A stretch of DNA of 64,000 nucleotides from Nageia nagi (taxonomy: Eukaryota > Pinophyta): positions 41,540,001 to 41,604,000 of the forward strand of contig JBITNC010000001.1 of assembly GCA_050084985.1 (NCBI GenBank), written 5' to 3'. This document shows positions 1 to 12,460 of the stretch, piece by piece (the first letter of the stretch is position 1; each line of letters starts with the position of its first letter). The position numbers and the translations under genes are program-made. The notes below the pieces were generated by a model, which saw only the letters and a program-made list of their open reading frames with translations, ran no database searches and was not told the DNA's origin.

Positions 1-204
1 TTACAATGTTTTGACAACTTTTGCAACTTTTTTACAACTTTTGCAATTTTTATAGATTTGCATAAATTAATTACACCAACTTTAACCGAGCATTAAACAC
101 ATTCTCAACATAAATGAACATCTCTATCCATACTCCAAACACTATATCACAACACCAACTAGATCCCATTGAGTGTATTAACAATAATGATAATATTTTG
201 CTCA
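1..204 (-). repeat. 3' LTR of copia element 1 (partial)
   Basis: This is the 5' part of the 3' LTR read on the minus strand. It ends on the plus strand with CA at 203-204, next to a polypurine tract, as expected for an LTR border. It matches 6740-6943 with many substitutions. The T-rich opening with repeated ACAACTTTTGCA wording is also found in the other LTR. The remaining ~1.5 kb of this LTR would lie upstream of the window. Confidence 0.8.
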
Positions 205-219
205 ATAATCTCCCCATTT
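205..219 (-). other. polypurine tract of copia element 1
   Basis: On the minus strand this reads as a purine run (AAATGGGGAGA) directly followed by the TG that opens the 3' LTR. Polypurine tracts prime plus-strand DNA synthesis in LTR retroelements. Position and composition both fit. Confidence 0.6.
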
Positions 220-582
220 AGAATTGTTGGCAACACACAAGTAAATACTTGTAACTCTTCTTCCCCTTTGACAACAATGAAAAATGGCTACTACAAACTC
301 CCCTTGAGTCCATACAAAATATTATTAGAAAAATATTAGTATTGATAGTAAAAATCACAAACAAGAGTAAAACTATAAGATAGTAAGAAAATGCCCCCCC
401 TAAGAATGTGGTCCTGAATGCTAGTCAATGCTTGGGAAGTGGAGTCACTCCAAACTTTTTGCAATGTACTCAAAAACTTCATTAAGCAATGGTTTTATAA
501 AAATATCTACTACCTACTCTTTTTTTGGGACAAATTTGAACTTGACCTCTCCTTTAACAATTTTCTCCTTCAAGAAATGACA

Positions 583-1846
583 CTAAATGGCATTGTGTTT
601 TGTGCGAGAGTGCATTATTAGATTATTTGAAATGTTTATAACACTTGTATAATCACACTTTATTGAAATAGGATCACTAAAATGAATACCAAGATATTTT
701 ATATTTTCCTTCATCCAAAATACGTGGGTGCAACATGATACCATTGCAATATATTCTACTTCTATTATAGATAAGGATATTGACTCTTGCTTCTTACTAT
801 ACCATGCTACAAGTCTATCATCGAGATAAAATGCACCTCTACTAGTGATATTCCTATCATCCACATAACCTACCCAATCAACATCTGAATATGAAATAAG
901 TGTGAAATCCTTGCCTTTTAGGTACCAAAGAATATAATCCATTATTCTTTTGATATACCAAAAAATGCATTTTACTATTAAGACATGTGTTTCTTTCAAA
1001 CTTGATTGAAACCATGCAACCATGCAAATTGACTGTAAAATATCTAGTTGTGTGACCATCAAATACAATAAGCTCCCTATCATATATTTGTACATGGTTT
1101 GGTTGACTAGTGTGACTTGTCATCTTTTCTCAACTTGCAACCTATTTGCATTGGAGTGCTAACTGGCTTGCAATCCTCCATAATGAACTTCTTTATCATT
1201 TCTTTAGTATATTTGAGAAATGAAAATGCCATTCTTTAACTAATTTACTTGAACACCAAGAAAGTATGAGAGTTCACCTATCATGGAAATTTCAAACTCA
1301 CTTTACATTTGATTGGAAAAGTTTTTGCACAACTCATCTTTGCATCCTCAAAAATTGATATCATTTGCATACATAATAATAATGATTTGATAGTCCTTTT
1401 CAGTTTTTATATAAAGATTGCTATCAACCATAACCTTTTTAAAGCCTTGTTGTTAGAGAAAGGTATCCAATTGCACATACCAAGCATGAGGTGATTATTT
1501 TAGACCATACAATATTGTTTTTAGTTTACATACCATATTTGGATCCTCTTAAAGTTGAAAACCATTAGGTTGTTCAATGTAGACTTCCTCTTCCAATTTT
1601 CCATTTAACAATGTTGATTTTACATTCATTTGATATACTTTGAAGTTCTTATAAATGCAAGAGCAAAAAACATTTGAATTGCCTCAAGTCTAGCTACTGG
1701 TGCAAAAGTTTCTTCAAAATCAATACCTTCAACTTGTCCATATTCCTTGCATACTAATCTTGATTTATTTCTTACTACCTATCCATCTTCATTTAACTTA
1801 TTTTGAAAGATCCACTTTATGTTGATCACATTTTTATTTTTGGCCC
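583..1846 (-). pseudogene. copia reverse transcriptase and RNase H (pseudogene)
   Basis: The last 170 codons (583-1095) are open and cover the end of RT and most of RNase H. The RT tail reads YMIGSLLYLMVTQLDI. RNase H shows SDVDWVG, then SIIEVEYIAMVSCC, then IKCDYTSVINIS, so the usual D-E-D residues are present. Farther upstream (about 1650-1790) the RT N-terminus is readable as EEGIDFEET-like wording with the FAPVARLEA motif intact. The catalytic YVDD box near 1350 reads YAND, a loss of one aspartate. Several frames and stops separate these blocks. The enzyme would copy element RNA to DNA; this copy cannot be active. Confidence 0.88.
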
Positions 1847-1866
1847 TTAGTACTAGTTCCCATGTT

Positions 1867-2700
1867 TTATTTTTCTCGATTTGGTTTAATTCCTCTTCCA
1901 TTTATTTTATCCCACTTTCTTGATATGGTTTTTCTCAACCTTTTATTATAACACTTGTATGCTTTACTTTTTTTCAAATAGCCAAAAAATATACCTTCAT
2001 CTACTTTATCTTCTAATTTACCAAGATTTTTATCAGTTCTCATGATGTAGCATTTGCTTCCAAACACCTTGAAATATCTCACTATTACTTTTATATCAAG
2101 CCATAACTCATATGGTATCTTATTTTTACGTGGTATCAATAAGCATCTATTTTGAATGTATACTACTATGTGAACTGCTTCCTTCCAAAATTTGTCAGTT
2201 ATTTTTCTTTTAGTCAACATAGTTCTAGCCATTTCATGTACTGGTCTATTTTTTCTTTTCATAAATCCATTCTATTATGGTGTCCTTGGTACTTAAAAAC
2301 TATTTCTTGATACCATGCTCTAGATAATACTCTACAAAATCCTCTGATATAAACTTGCCTCCTTTGTCTGATCATAGGAACTTAATTTATCTTTCCATTT
2401 GATTCTCAACTTAGTTCTTGAATGCCTTAGACATGTCAAGAGCTTCTAATTTTTGCTTTGAATATTATACCCACATCATTATTGTATATTTATCAATTAA
2501 TAACATAAAATATTTATCACCATTTATGCTTTATATTCTCATGGGTCCACATAAGTATATATATATTAGTTCTAAAGGCTTGCTAGTATGATATTCTTTC
2601 ACTTTGAATTTAGCTCTGGTTTGCTTTCCTTTTTGACATGAAATCATAAATGGTACTGGATGGTTTTGTAATACTCGGTGTATCTCTCAAAGCCTTCTTT
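1867..2700 (-). pseudogene. copia integrase (pseudogene)
   Basis: The C-terminal part (1867-2262) is open for 131 codons and reads NRPVHEMARTMLTKRKITDK followed by a conserved FGSKCYI block and FFGY, typical of copia integrase after the catalytic core. Upstream, the zinc-binding tail (CQKGKQTRAKF wording) and the LCGPM core block with GDKYFMLLID are readable in shifted frames. The first catalytic aspartate of the core appears to be replaced by tyrosine before LCGPM. Integrase would insert the cDNA into chromosomes. Frameshifts and stops make this copy inactive. Confidence 0.85.
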
Positions 2701-3308
2701 AAACATATTTTCACTAAATTATCAAAGCTAATATGCCCAAGTCTCTTATACCAAAGTTAATCTTCATCCTCCTTTCCAAGGAAACATGATCCCTTTGAAG
2801 TCTTTGTCAATGTATATAAATTTCTAGAAGTCTTTATGCCAACTATAACTAACCTATCACTATCCATTCTTCTAATTTCACATCCATATTTCTAGAATAT
2901 TACATCATGTCCTCTATCACAAATTTTATTGACACTTAACAAGCTATGTTTCATTTTGATCATAAATAATACTTCCTATGGCCTAATCTTTCCATCATTG
3001 ATATTGAATATGCCTCTTCCAATAATTTTTGCTCCATCATTATTGCTAAATTTTACTAATCCACCTTCATACTATTGCAGTTTCTCAAATCTTCTTTTAT
3101 CCTTGATCATATGGCTAGAACAACCACTATCTAGTATCCGTAGAGCTAGTTTATCCTGTGCTTTAAAAGTTGTTTGTACTATGAGTGATTCCTCATTATT
3201 ATTTGATTTCTCTTTATCCTTCCATATCTATTTTACTTTAGGTTTGATCTCTTTTACATGTTCTTCATTTTTTATTTCCTACATAAAGTTTTCTTGGATT
3301 TTTCTATC

Positions 3309-5029
3309 TTATCTCATGGATTGAAGTCTTCTATCTTGAATACTATTTGAATCAAATCTATTTCTACAAAATCTTGCTATGTGTCTAAAGTTATGACAAT
3401 TATAGCATTCTACTAGATATTCCATTAATGGTCTAAATGCATTCCTACTTACAAAAGTTCTTGGTGCAACATTAAATTTGCAATTTGATAACTTATGACC
3501 ATAAGCATTACATTTAAAATAATATCTATTAAAGGAAAGATTGAACATAATTTGTGTTCTTTTCCAAGAATTTATAGGTGCCATTAATTACCTTCTTCTT
3601 TGGTGGTAGAATTTTGTGAATCCATCATAAATATTCCTCTCTTTCCATGCATCCTGTTTTCCTAGTTTCTTTTCTTCTTTCTTGAAAACTATTGTATTCT
3701 CAATCACTCACATATTTGATTATTTCCCTTTTTTAAAATCTAAACCAAAATTGTATGAAGAATTTCATGGGGCTTTTATTATTTATCCCAACTTTATGGA
3801 ACTACCCTTAAGAACTTGATACGAATTAATTCTCTGAGTTATTTCTTCTGAGTGCATCCTCAAACCGACTATCTCCTCTTCAAAATTTATTGCAATTTTC
3901 AATTTTCATAGTAAGTTACACCTCTAGATCTTCATGTATTTTTTTGGATTCCTCAACTTGCAATTTCAAATTGCTATAATATCATTTGCATCATCAAGTC
4001 TTCTTTATATCTTTTTATGCATTTTCCTTTTCTTTTTTAATTCATCAAAGGCTGCAATTAGTTCACCTTCTAGATCAAATTTTTCCTTTTCTTCCTTTTT
4101 TGATTGTTTAGCTTCAAATGCCTTAAATAATACTTCATTACGTTCTTCCTTAGACTCACCATTAGTACTCTCATTTGATGAAATTGCATTTTTTGTTATG
4201 ATGCTCCTTTTCTTTGGTTTCTTCCTTTTAAAATTGGATTTCTTCTTGTTGCTTCTTTCTTTGTATGAGTATTCCTCATTATTGTTCTTTTTCTTGTAAG
4301 GAAATTTAGCTATAAAATGTCCAAAATATCTAAAATTGAAATATTTAAATGGCAATTTTCCTTTAAATTTCCCTTTCCTCTTTTTAATTTATGAAAAAAA
4401 TTTACTTCCATATGGTCAGATAGCTCTTCTTCCTCTAAAGTTGATTTTACTATTGCATTTTTTGTGCTTTAAATGTTATTTTTCTATCAATGGGTTTTAT
4501 TTTTTTTATTCTCATTTCATATATAGTTAATGAACCATGCATTTCATCCATACTAAAACTATTCAAATCTTTAGCTTCTTCTATTGCTAAGACTTTAAAA
4601 TCAAATCTAGGAGGAAGAGACATAAATACCTTTTTTCACAATGATGGAATCCTCTATTTTTTCAATAAGTCTTCAAATTGCATTGATAACCTCATTGAAT
4701 CACAACATGTAAGCCTCTATGGTCTCATCTTCATTCATATTGAGTGCTTCAAACTAAGATCGATGAGTCTACGAATTAGCTTCTTTAATCTTATCATCAC
4801 CTTCATGAATGCTTTTCAACTTATCCCATATTTATTTCATTATCTTGAATCCCATCAATTTTACAAGTTCATTGTTGACTAAGCTACACATAAGTGCATT
4901 TTTTTCTCTGGCATCATACTCAAATAGCTTCTTTGCTACATCATCGACTAGAGGAGTAGAAGGTATTGTGTATTCATTTTTGAATGCATCCCATATAATG
5001 TATCCTAATGCATAAAGATATGTTTCCAT
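3309..5029 (-). pseudogene. copia gag with CCHC zinc knuckles (pseudogene)
   Basis: The N-terminal block at 4832-5029 reads METYLYALGYIIWDAFKN with KNALMCSL farther on, which is the UBN2/DUF4219-like gag start of plant copia elements. A Lys/Glu-rich segment follows (4005-4355), opening with a knuckle whose cysteines have become Tyr or Phe (YFNFRYFGHFIAKF). A second knuckle region at 3309-3584 keeps one complete CX2CX4HX4C motif (CYNCHNFRHIARFC), while its neighbour has lost its first Cys. Gag would form the virus-like particle and bind element RNA. The frame is broken in several places. Confidence 0.85.
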
Positions 5030-5154
5030 TATGATTATCCAAAAAACATAATTTGTTCCATCAAATAATGATTATTTGTTCGATGAAAAACCTTTTCCAC
5101 TGACCATAGTGTCATAGACTTAAGATCTATCATAGTTGATAAAGCTAAACCTGG

Positions 5155-5172
5155 GAACCCACTTTGATACCA
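5155..5172 (-). other. tRNA primer binding site of copia element 1
   Basis: On the minus strand this reads TGGTATCAAAGTGGGTTC, close to the usual plant copia site TGGTATCAGAGC complementary to initiator methionine tRNA. It lies five bases inside the 5' LTR border, as expected. Confidence 0.75.
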
Positions 5173-5177
5173 CTTAT

Positions 5178-6943
5178 TGAACTATGTGTGACATTGAGAG
5201 TGGGGGTGAAGAAGTGTGAATTAAAAATTTAACCAACTATAAAATTCTAGCAATCAAACACACTCACAAAAAGTATGCATCACATAACAAAATATTTATA
5301 GTGGAAACCTGATGTGGAAAAAATCACTATGCTAATGGACTACTTGGGATCCCACCCAAATCTAGTTGAAAATAAAATGGATAGAATTTTACAAATTTTT
5401 GCAACACCCACTATGATTATGGTACCAAACAACTAAATATTTTGTAGCACCCACTACATGGTGCTCTAATCCTAATTTTCAAACACCCAATCAGTAAGAT
5501 CTCAAAGCTGTAGCAAAAATGAATCCAATTCTTGAAGATCTTGAATGGTCTTGCTCAACTTCAATCTCTTCTCACACTGATTATCTCAATTAAACTACAC
5601 TTCAACAATCTAAAAGCTGATTCTATACACACTCAACAAAAATATTTTCCACAAGCTCAATAAAAACACTCAAAATAAAATTGCAAATTCATACCACAAG
5701 ATGATGTTTTTAGCTCTCAATGACATTTCCCATAGGAGACATGATGAACTTATAGATCTTCAAATTTTGCACACTCTAGAAAAATAATGGGATTAAATGA
5801 ATTCATAGATAAAAAGTTATATCCAAAATTGTGAGACATCCTTCATTATCTCTTTTCACTCTTTGCTTAAGAAAAAAAACACTTCTTTTTGTAACTCCTT
5901 CTCAATAAGTTTGTTGACCATTTCTATTTACACGTATACCTCTAAAATGTCATTATTTTGTTGTGTCACTTAATTTTAATAAATATGATTTTTTTAAAAA
6001 TTACACTATGTAGTATATAGTCATATATTTCAATAATGTAAAATACACCAAACCATCACATTTTAAAGAGACATTTTGTCAAACACTTCACAACTAAAGT
6101 ATGGACACCTTGCACAAACTCATATCTTAGGACCCAAAATTGAGATGGTTCAAAATGCAAAGTTGCTCATTTTGATAAGCTAATCATAAATAAACCATTA
6201 GATTTTGAAATTTAGAACAAAACATAAAGGATTTTACCATTTTATCACTATCTTACAAAACTATCCAAAATTAAAAAAAGTGAGAAATTATCTTTTTGTA
6301 ATACATACCATTTCTTCCTCAAATGTCTATTTGATTTGAAATTTGAAATTTATGCATATATTAGTGCCAAATACCTCCAATTAAAAGTTTTTAGTCTAGC
6401 TCCATATGGGTTTCTTAATATTCCACCTATAAAGTGGCATTTGGGTCACTTTTTTTGATACTGAATCAACACTGCAACTCCACTTCCAAATGAAAAATAA
6501 GGCTCCAAATGATATGTTGGGCTATCCAATATAGTCCATTGGCATATATGTGCAACATTTTCATTTTTTTGTATTTTTTGCAACTTTTACAACTTTAACA
6601 TGTTTTGACAACTTTTGCATCTTTTGAAATTTTGCAAAAACATGCTGCAACAACTTTTCCTAAGCATTGAACATATACATGCATGCACCAAACATCTCCA
6701 AATAAGCTCCAAACAAATTTTTGATAAATTTTGCAAGTTTTACAATATTTTGCAAACTTTTGCAACTTTTTGACAACTTTTGCAATTTTTGTAGATTTGC
6801 ACAAATTAATTGCATCAACTTTAACTAAGCATCAAACACATCATCAACATCATTGACCATATCTATCATTCTCCAAACACTATATCACAACACCAACTGG
6901 TTACCATTGAGTTTATTGACAATAATGAAAATACTTTGCTTTA
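5178..6943 (-). repeat. 5' LTR of copia element 1
   Basis: The inner border is set by the primer binding site and a TG at 5178-5179. The outer border is set by the end of similarity to the partial LTR at 1-204. The length is about 1.77 kb. It includes T-rich stretches with imperfect repeats of ACTTTTGCAA wording (about 6560-6800). The canonical terminal CA is no longer clear at the outer end (TTTA), so that border is good to a few bases. Confidence 0.75.
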
Positions 6944-8579
6944 CACATAATTAGGTTCTAATCATAACTACCAAGTAACACATATCAAAGGATAATGGTT
7001 CTCTTAATATTGATATTTATTTGGATTTTCCCTATTTACTTTCTATATGTAAATAGCTTATTATGAATCTATTCAAACCTTATATTCAATACTAAATATT
7101 TTTAACCAATTGCAAATTATTTATTATTATGATCTATATGACATAGTGAATATCTTATTAGGTTTTCAAACTATGATTATCGAGTATAAAACCATTTAAC
7201 TCAACATATTCATAATACTTTCACATTAATTCAAGTTATTATGATTCTATATTTGAACTTATAAACTACTGATCAAAACTTTCATCATAATTGTTATCCT
7301 AATTTGTATAGGGTACATTTAATAAAACCCCATATTACATGGTGGATTATTAATACCAACAAGGTACATGAACTAGGTTCATTATAAAGTCTTATTATAA
7401 TTTATTTCTCATCATAATCTATGTTCTCATAAATTCTTTACTAGGTTTATCTAACCATGAACAAAGTTCACTTAATATGGTCTTACCTTGTTAATACAAA
7501 ATACCTCATAAGAAGTTAATTCAAAATTTATACACATAAGTTTAAGAATGATCCTATCTATAATATTTGAAAACCTAAATTTTGTAGGAGGTATTCATAT
7601 AATCATATGTTATTTTCTCTAATGTAGAAGACTCCTCTTTGTATTAATTACATCTCATATTTAGTTTTGATAACAAAAGAAATAGTGCATTCATCATGAA
7701 CTCAAATCATTCTCCATCAACATTAAGGATTTGATTAACATGGGAAACTCTTGATGTAATGTCAAACAACAAACCCATAAACATGAGGCTGCATCCAACA
7801 AGAATTATATTATTTGAAACTAATGAAATACATCATAGTGTGAATATTTTAATACATCATGAAAGAACACACAATGGTCTTAAAAATTATTTATGAAGAG
7901 AAATTTTCTTCATGCATTATCTTGGTGTAAGTCCCCTTTATCTTTGGAGTTCTTCATCAAGATTGGTTTAATATTTATGGATAGTGCCTTGATTCTCAAT
8001 ATTCAAACATCATCCCACACATCAAATTTTTTATTTCATACCCCAATTCTCTTTTGTTTTTACAAATACCCCATGCCCTTGATATTAAGGTATAACAATA
8101 TGAAGTAGTTTATCATATAAAATATTTTCTTCACTCGAAAGCATTAATATAAATCCATGATCATGTTTTATTATTTTTTGGTACCCATATTGAACACAAG
8201 AATTAAACCTTTATTACTAAAAGGTAATGCTTTATACTCTCATAAATAATAATGGATGTTAAATAATATTTGTCAAGAATTTAGCTACTGATATAACTTC
8301 AACTAATATATACACCCTTACTATGTATAAAATTTACCAAAAATAGAGGTTCAAAATAATACCTACATTTCAAAGTTATTGTATATTCCACCAATAAAAT
8401 ATTATATGAATATAAAAATGATTATATGGGTTGGCAAATTTATTGATATATTAAATGTATCTAGCAAGTACTTACTTTTTGTAGAGTTTATAAGGTGATA
8501 ATATTTTTTGAAGCTTCTTTTGCATACTTAAAATAGAATGGATCAAGAATTAATTCATTTTTTGTGGAATTGGTTAAGT
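6944..8579. other. AT-rich intergenic sequence, nothing recognised
   Basis: I see no coding block, RNA gene or repeat border here. Open frames are short and have no family resemblance. It is the left flank of both the copia element and the gypsy element. Confidence 0.6.
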
Positions 8580-8641
8580 GGTAATCATGCTAAGGTACAA
8601 GTTCAATGTTTAATTTCCTTTCATTTTGAGACATACATCTA
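8580..8641 (+). repeat. left copy of the ~60-bp direct repeat flanking the gypsy element
   Basis: It begins GGTAATCATGCTAAGGTACA and ends exactly where the LTR opens (TGAGTC at 8642). The same sequence, with about eight differences, starts immediately after the other LTR at 26846. LTR retrotransposons normally make 4-6 bp target duplications, so this length is unusual. Confidence 0.8.
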
Positions 8642-9810
8642 TGAGTCAAAATCCTTGTACCTGGACCACTCAAACACCTATGAGCAATTCAAGAATCTTA
8701 AAACATTTGCATCTAATTTTCTTATGTTAATTATTGAAAAGATTGAAAATGATAGGATTTACCAATTTTCCTTTGTGCTTCAATTATGCAATGTGGTATC
8801 TATACCTAAAAGGAAAATAAAAAGATTATGGAAGACTTAAAATCATAAGTCCTTTAGACCTTGTGACCATCCAAGTGGGTTGAAACCCCAAATCAAAAGG
8901 GTTGCAAGCCTCTTTTTTCCAATCAAGAGGAGGATAGAAAATATTAAAATGCCTATGATACAAATATGATATTAAAGTATAGACTAGAAAAAAAGCTTGT
9001 GTAAACAAATGTGATAATGCTAATTGACAATGATTTGACAATGCTATGATAAAGATTGACCAAAACCTACAAATGCATAAATATTATCTTAAATGATTAC
9101 ACATGACAATGATAATAATGGATATAAGGTAAAGAACCCTATATATAATGCTAGTAATGCTTATTGAACAATAAAGATATTCAAACCCTAAGGTTTAAAC
9201 CTTAAAGGTAAAAAAACCTAGGTTGAATCCAAGTATGAATTTAGACTAAATACAACTATATGCCAAATAATTATGAATGTACAATTAAATAAAGGATACA
9301 ATTCTATAATGGAGATTGTTTGAAGTTTTAAACATGCAAAAACCCATGCAATCCATGATGAATGACATAAGCAACCTCAATTTACCAAAAGATACCTCAA
9401 TCCATGGAGCATGGAGAAGTGTTCCCAAGGTGTAAAGAGGTAATCTCAAGTCTTGATATAACCCTTTGAAAAATTGATGTCATAGGTATTGATGTATGTA
9501 GTAAATTGTAAGAGTTACAAAGCTTGTGTAAAGGTGTGTATAGAAATAAGAGTCTCAAAAAGTGATCCTAGATTGGATTTTAAAAACCTTAACCAGGATC
9601 ATCCACATGACTGTATGACCTATAGGATTGTTTGGGAGACTAGAACCAAAGTGTTAAGAATAATGTAAAGGCCAAAATAGTGTTGGTCAACCTAGTTGAA
9701 AGTGCTATAAACACACATTAGCTAGACATGAGAGTATATGATATGATAAATGACATAAATGTTAGTATAACCCTATCAACAATGCAAAATATGATTTTAG
9801 GATGTTTACA
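8642..9810 (-). repeat. 3' LTR of the gypsy element
   Basis: It runs from TGAGTCAAAATCC to GATGTTTACA on the plus strand. Sequence around ACCACTCAAACACCTATGAG and CATGGAGAAGTGTTCCCAAG is shared with the LTR at 25846. It is about 170 bases longer than its partner because of two blocks missing there (about 8857-8990 and 9220-9325). Confidence 0.85.
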
Positions 9811-9826
9811 ATTACCCCTTTTTATG
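9811..9826 (-). other. polypurine tract of the gypsy element
   Basis: On the minus strand it reads ATAAAAAGGGGTAAT followed at once by the LTR start TGTAAACATCC. Position and purine content fit a plus-strand primer. Confidence 0.65.
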
Positions 9827-9899
9827 CTAAGCTCCGAACATGTGAGAAGCTGAGTACAAAAACATGTTAGATAGTAAACTGATAATCAATAATGATAAA

Positions 9900-10320
9900 T
9901 GATAGCAAAACTATTAGGATGAGAGCTAGTTTTGGTGCATGATAGGTCATATTAGATCATCCTAATCACTTGACTCAAGTTCAGTTTTGGCACATGATAA
10001 TTCATATAGGACAAAATTGATCACCATGAAGATCCAATGAAGTCTATTTTGATGCATGATAGGCCATATAAGATGAAATTGAACCTCATGATAATGACTT
10101 GTGATAAAATATAACAAGTGGATCAAATAGCCATTAGAATAATAAACCAAAAATTTATTTTAATCTAATTTAATCTAATCTAAGCATGGAAAGGGAAATG
10201 ATATCTACTTTGCTTCAACATTTGAAGGGTGACATGAAAGGAAATGATCTCTACTTTGCCCCAACAATTGAAGGGTAATATAATCTTTGCTTTTCCCCAA
10301 CAATTGAAGGGAAGGATAGT
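9900..10320. repeat. short imperfect tandem repeats inside the gypsy element
   Basis: Two small arrays are visible. At about 9930-10080 the phrase TTTTGGTGCATGATAGGTCA recurs three times at about 55-65 base spacing. At about 10195-10315 the phrase CTACTTTGCCCCAACAATTG, followed by AAGGG, recurs three times at about 50 base spacing. Both lie in the non-coding stretch next to the polypurine tract. Confidence 0.6.
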
Positions 10321-11942
10321 AGGCTTGCAAACCTACCAAGCATGGGGCAATAGCATGGAGGCATATGACACTTATACCAAAATGAGAAATCCAAACATGA
10401 TGATGTATGAGTATGTTGATCATCAATCAATCATGTCAATTTGGTAATTATCTAGCAAACACTTATGATGTAAGAAATGTTGACCATGCATTGGATATGC
10501 CCCTAATGAATTCAATGATGTACCTACTAAAAGTGCAAAAATTTGATCAATTCAAAATTGTGTGTGAAGCTCTTCCCCTCAAACAAGGTGTGATGGATGA
10601 TAAGAAAGGATACCTAACCATTTGAATGAATGGATAAGAAAATGATGATCATGATCAAAGGTTTACAAATTGAGATCTAAAAAGAGCAAATTATCTAGGT
10701 GATTACAAGTCATCCAAGCGATTAGGGTTTGAGTGAATTGTACATATGATTGGATGTCTCTAGGATGATCTAATTAGGAAAAAAATGAAAAATAAAAAGG
10801 AAAAAGACTAGGGTTTAACTATTTATTATTGAAAAGAGACATAAAATACTGTGAATATGGATAAAAAAACTTAGGAAACTAAAGAGGATGGATTGTAGTT
10901 GAAAGAAACATGTTAGAGACTACATAAGTGGCTACTATAGAACCAAGACTAGGAGGAGGTCCACCTAGTGATGAGCTGCTAGCCAAAAATATAGGTTGAA
11001 GAACCCCTCCATTTTTATTGGTAAGTAGTATTAAAGAAACATTTACTAAATTATCAATCTCAAGAATAGTTTAATAGGAGTTACTCATGCTAGTATAGTG
11101 TTTTTAAAACCCTTGAACACCAAACTAGGATGGAAACATGTAGGTAAAACATAGATAATGCATAATCCATTAGTGTTGTGATTACCAAGTTATGGATGAA
11201 ATTGAAGAGCTACAGGGCACACTAATCGTATCCAAAAATTGTATATCATCCAATAATTATAGGCCATGAGACTATGGATGGATCAAATGCCATGTGAAAT
11301 AAATAATGAACTATATAACCAATCATAACTCATAGATCAAGGAACCCATAACCATAATAATTAATGAAAAACCACATTAAGACTATGCTTGATAGATAAT
11401 TTAGATGTATTTTGTTTTATGATATGTAAGTTTATTATAGTTATGCATTTTAAAATTTCAATTTTTATGCTTAGGCATGTTATTTTTTCAAAATTAACTA
11501 ATTAAAAATCGTCCAACACCTAGGCAGCCCAATTTAGGGGTCATCTGAGTGAAGGATGACTATGTAAATTGTCCAAGCAATTGGACCAATAATCCAAGAC
11601 CTAGATGAATAGGTTAAACTAGTCTCCCCTAAATAGGGAGATTTTGACTTAAGCAAGATAAACCAAAAATGAAAAGTGAAAACCTATATGAAAACTTAAA
11701 TAAACATCCTAGGTGAAACATAGGACTAACATAAATGTAGAGACAACTATTGTAGAAGTAGATAATACAAAAATAACTAACAAACCTCAAAATTTATCCC
11801 AAATGAAACTCAAGCATAAATTTCGATCACTGTGGATGGAGGTTAGAGTGACACTAACATAAGTGGACTAGAATTGGCTAGATATAATAGGGCTAATTGG
11901 ATCCATCAAGATTCTTAATACATGATCACATTTAATGAGTAG

Positions 11943-12460
11943 TTTGATCTTGATAGATGCATGTTTTTGATCCTAATAGGGGAGATGACTATGAAATTGG
12001 AGGATGTCTACTGAATATTTTGGGTACCATTAAAGGATGAGCTAATTATGGTTATGATAGATAGGGTAATGATCTATCCATATGTTAATGAGGGCTATGG
12101 GACCTAGGACCTCCTGAATGTAAGGGTACTCATAGCATCCCTCTATCAAGATGGTTTCCTAGGGTGACTAGAGGCCATGGCCATGTTGCTAATTTCCTCA
12201 TTTATGCTAACAAATTCCTTAGGACCTAGGTTCTCATGGAATATGTTTGAGGTTGTGACAAGGATGGTATAAGAGAGCACTATGTTCATATGGGGGCCAA
12301 CCCTACTATCCCAAACTTATGGTGAGCTAGTGGTAGCAGCTCGTAGCAGGAGAGGTGTGATTACCCCATTACTCCTTCAGGTGTGGTCCTAGGAGTACAT
12401 TCATCCAAGGAGGCCAAATGGACTTCCAATGATGGTACATATAGGAAGATGATAGGAGAC
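11943..12460 (+). pseudogene. plant mobile domain (PMD) protein, antisense gene in the gypsy element
   Basis: Read on the plus strand, opposite to gag-pol, one frame shows the features of the plant mobile domain (PF10536; MAIN and MAIL1 of Arabidopsis are host members). GEMTMKLEDV at about 11979 matches the conserved GEMT-LEDV opening, followed after a stop by VPLKDE. Farther on come LTNSLGPRFSW, then FIWGPTLLSQTYGEL (the YSWGSAVLAYLYREL block), then TPLLLQVWS and HPRRP (the LLQLWAWE-GRP block). The frame has in-frame stops (six or so) but otherwise stays in register across about 170 codons. A start is possible at 11961, although similarity begins a little earlier. Extra, sometimes antisense, genes between integrase and the 3' LTR are known from Tat-lineage elements. 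I am confident about the domain; function is not shown by the sequence. Confidence 0.78.

Larger units (their letters stand above)
1..6943 (-). mobile_element. Ty1-copia retrotransposon, minus strand, truncated by window edge
   Basis: On the minus strand the order is 5' LTR (5178-6943), primer binding site, gag, integrase, RT, RNase H, polypurine tract and the start of the 3' LTR (1-204). Integrase before RT defines the copia superfamily. The LTRs were recognised because about 200 bases at 1-204 repeat in direct orientation at about 6740-6943, including a shared stretch reading CACTATATCACAACACCAAC. All reading frames are interrupted by stops and frameshifts, so this is an old copy. The far end of the 3' LTR and the target duplication lie outside the window. 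Confidence 0.9.

Noticed and set aside
3934-4882. Plus-strand Phe/Leu/Ser-rich frames
   Set aside because: They are shadows opposite the Lys/Glu-rich gag of copia element 1.
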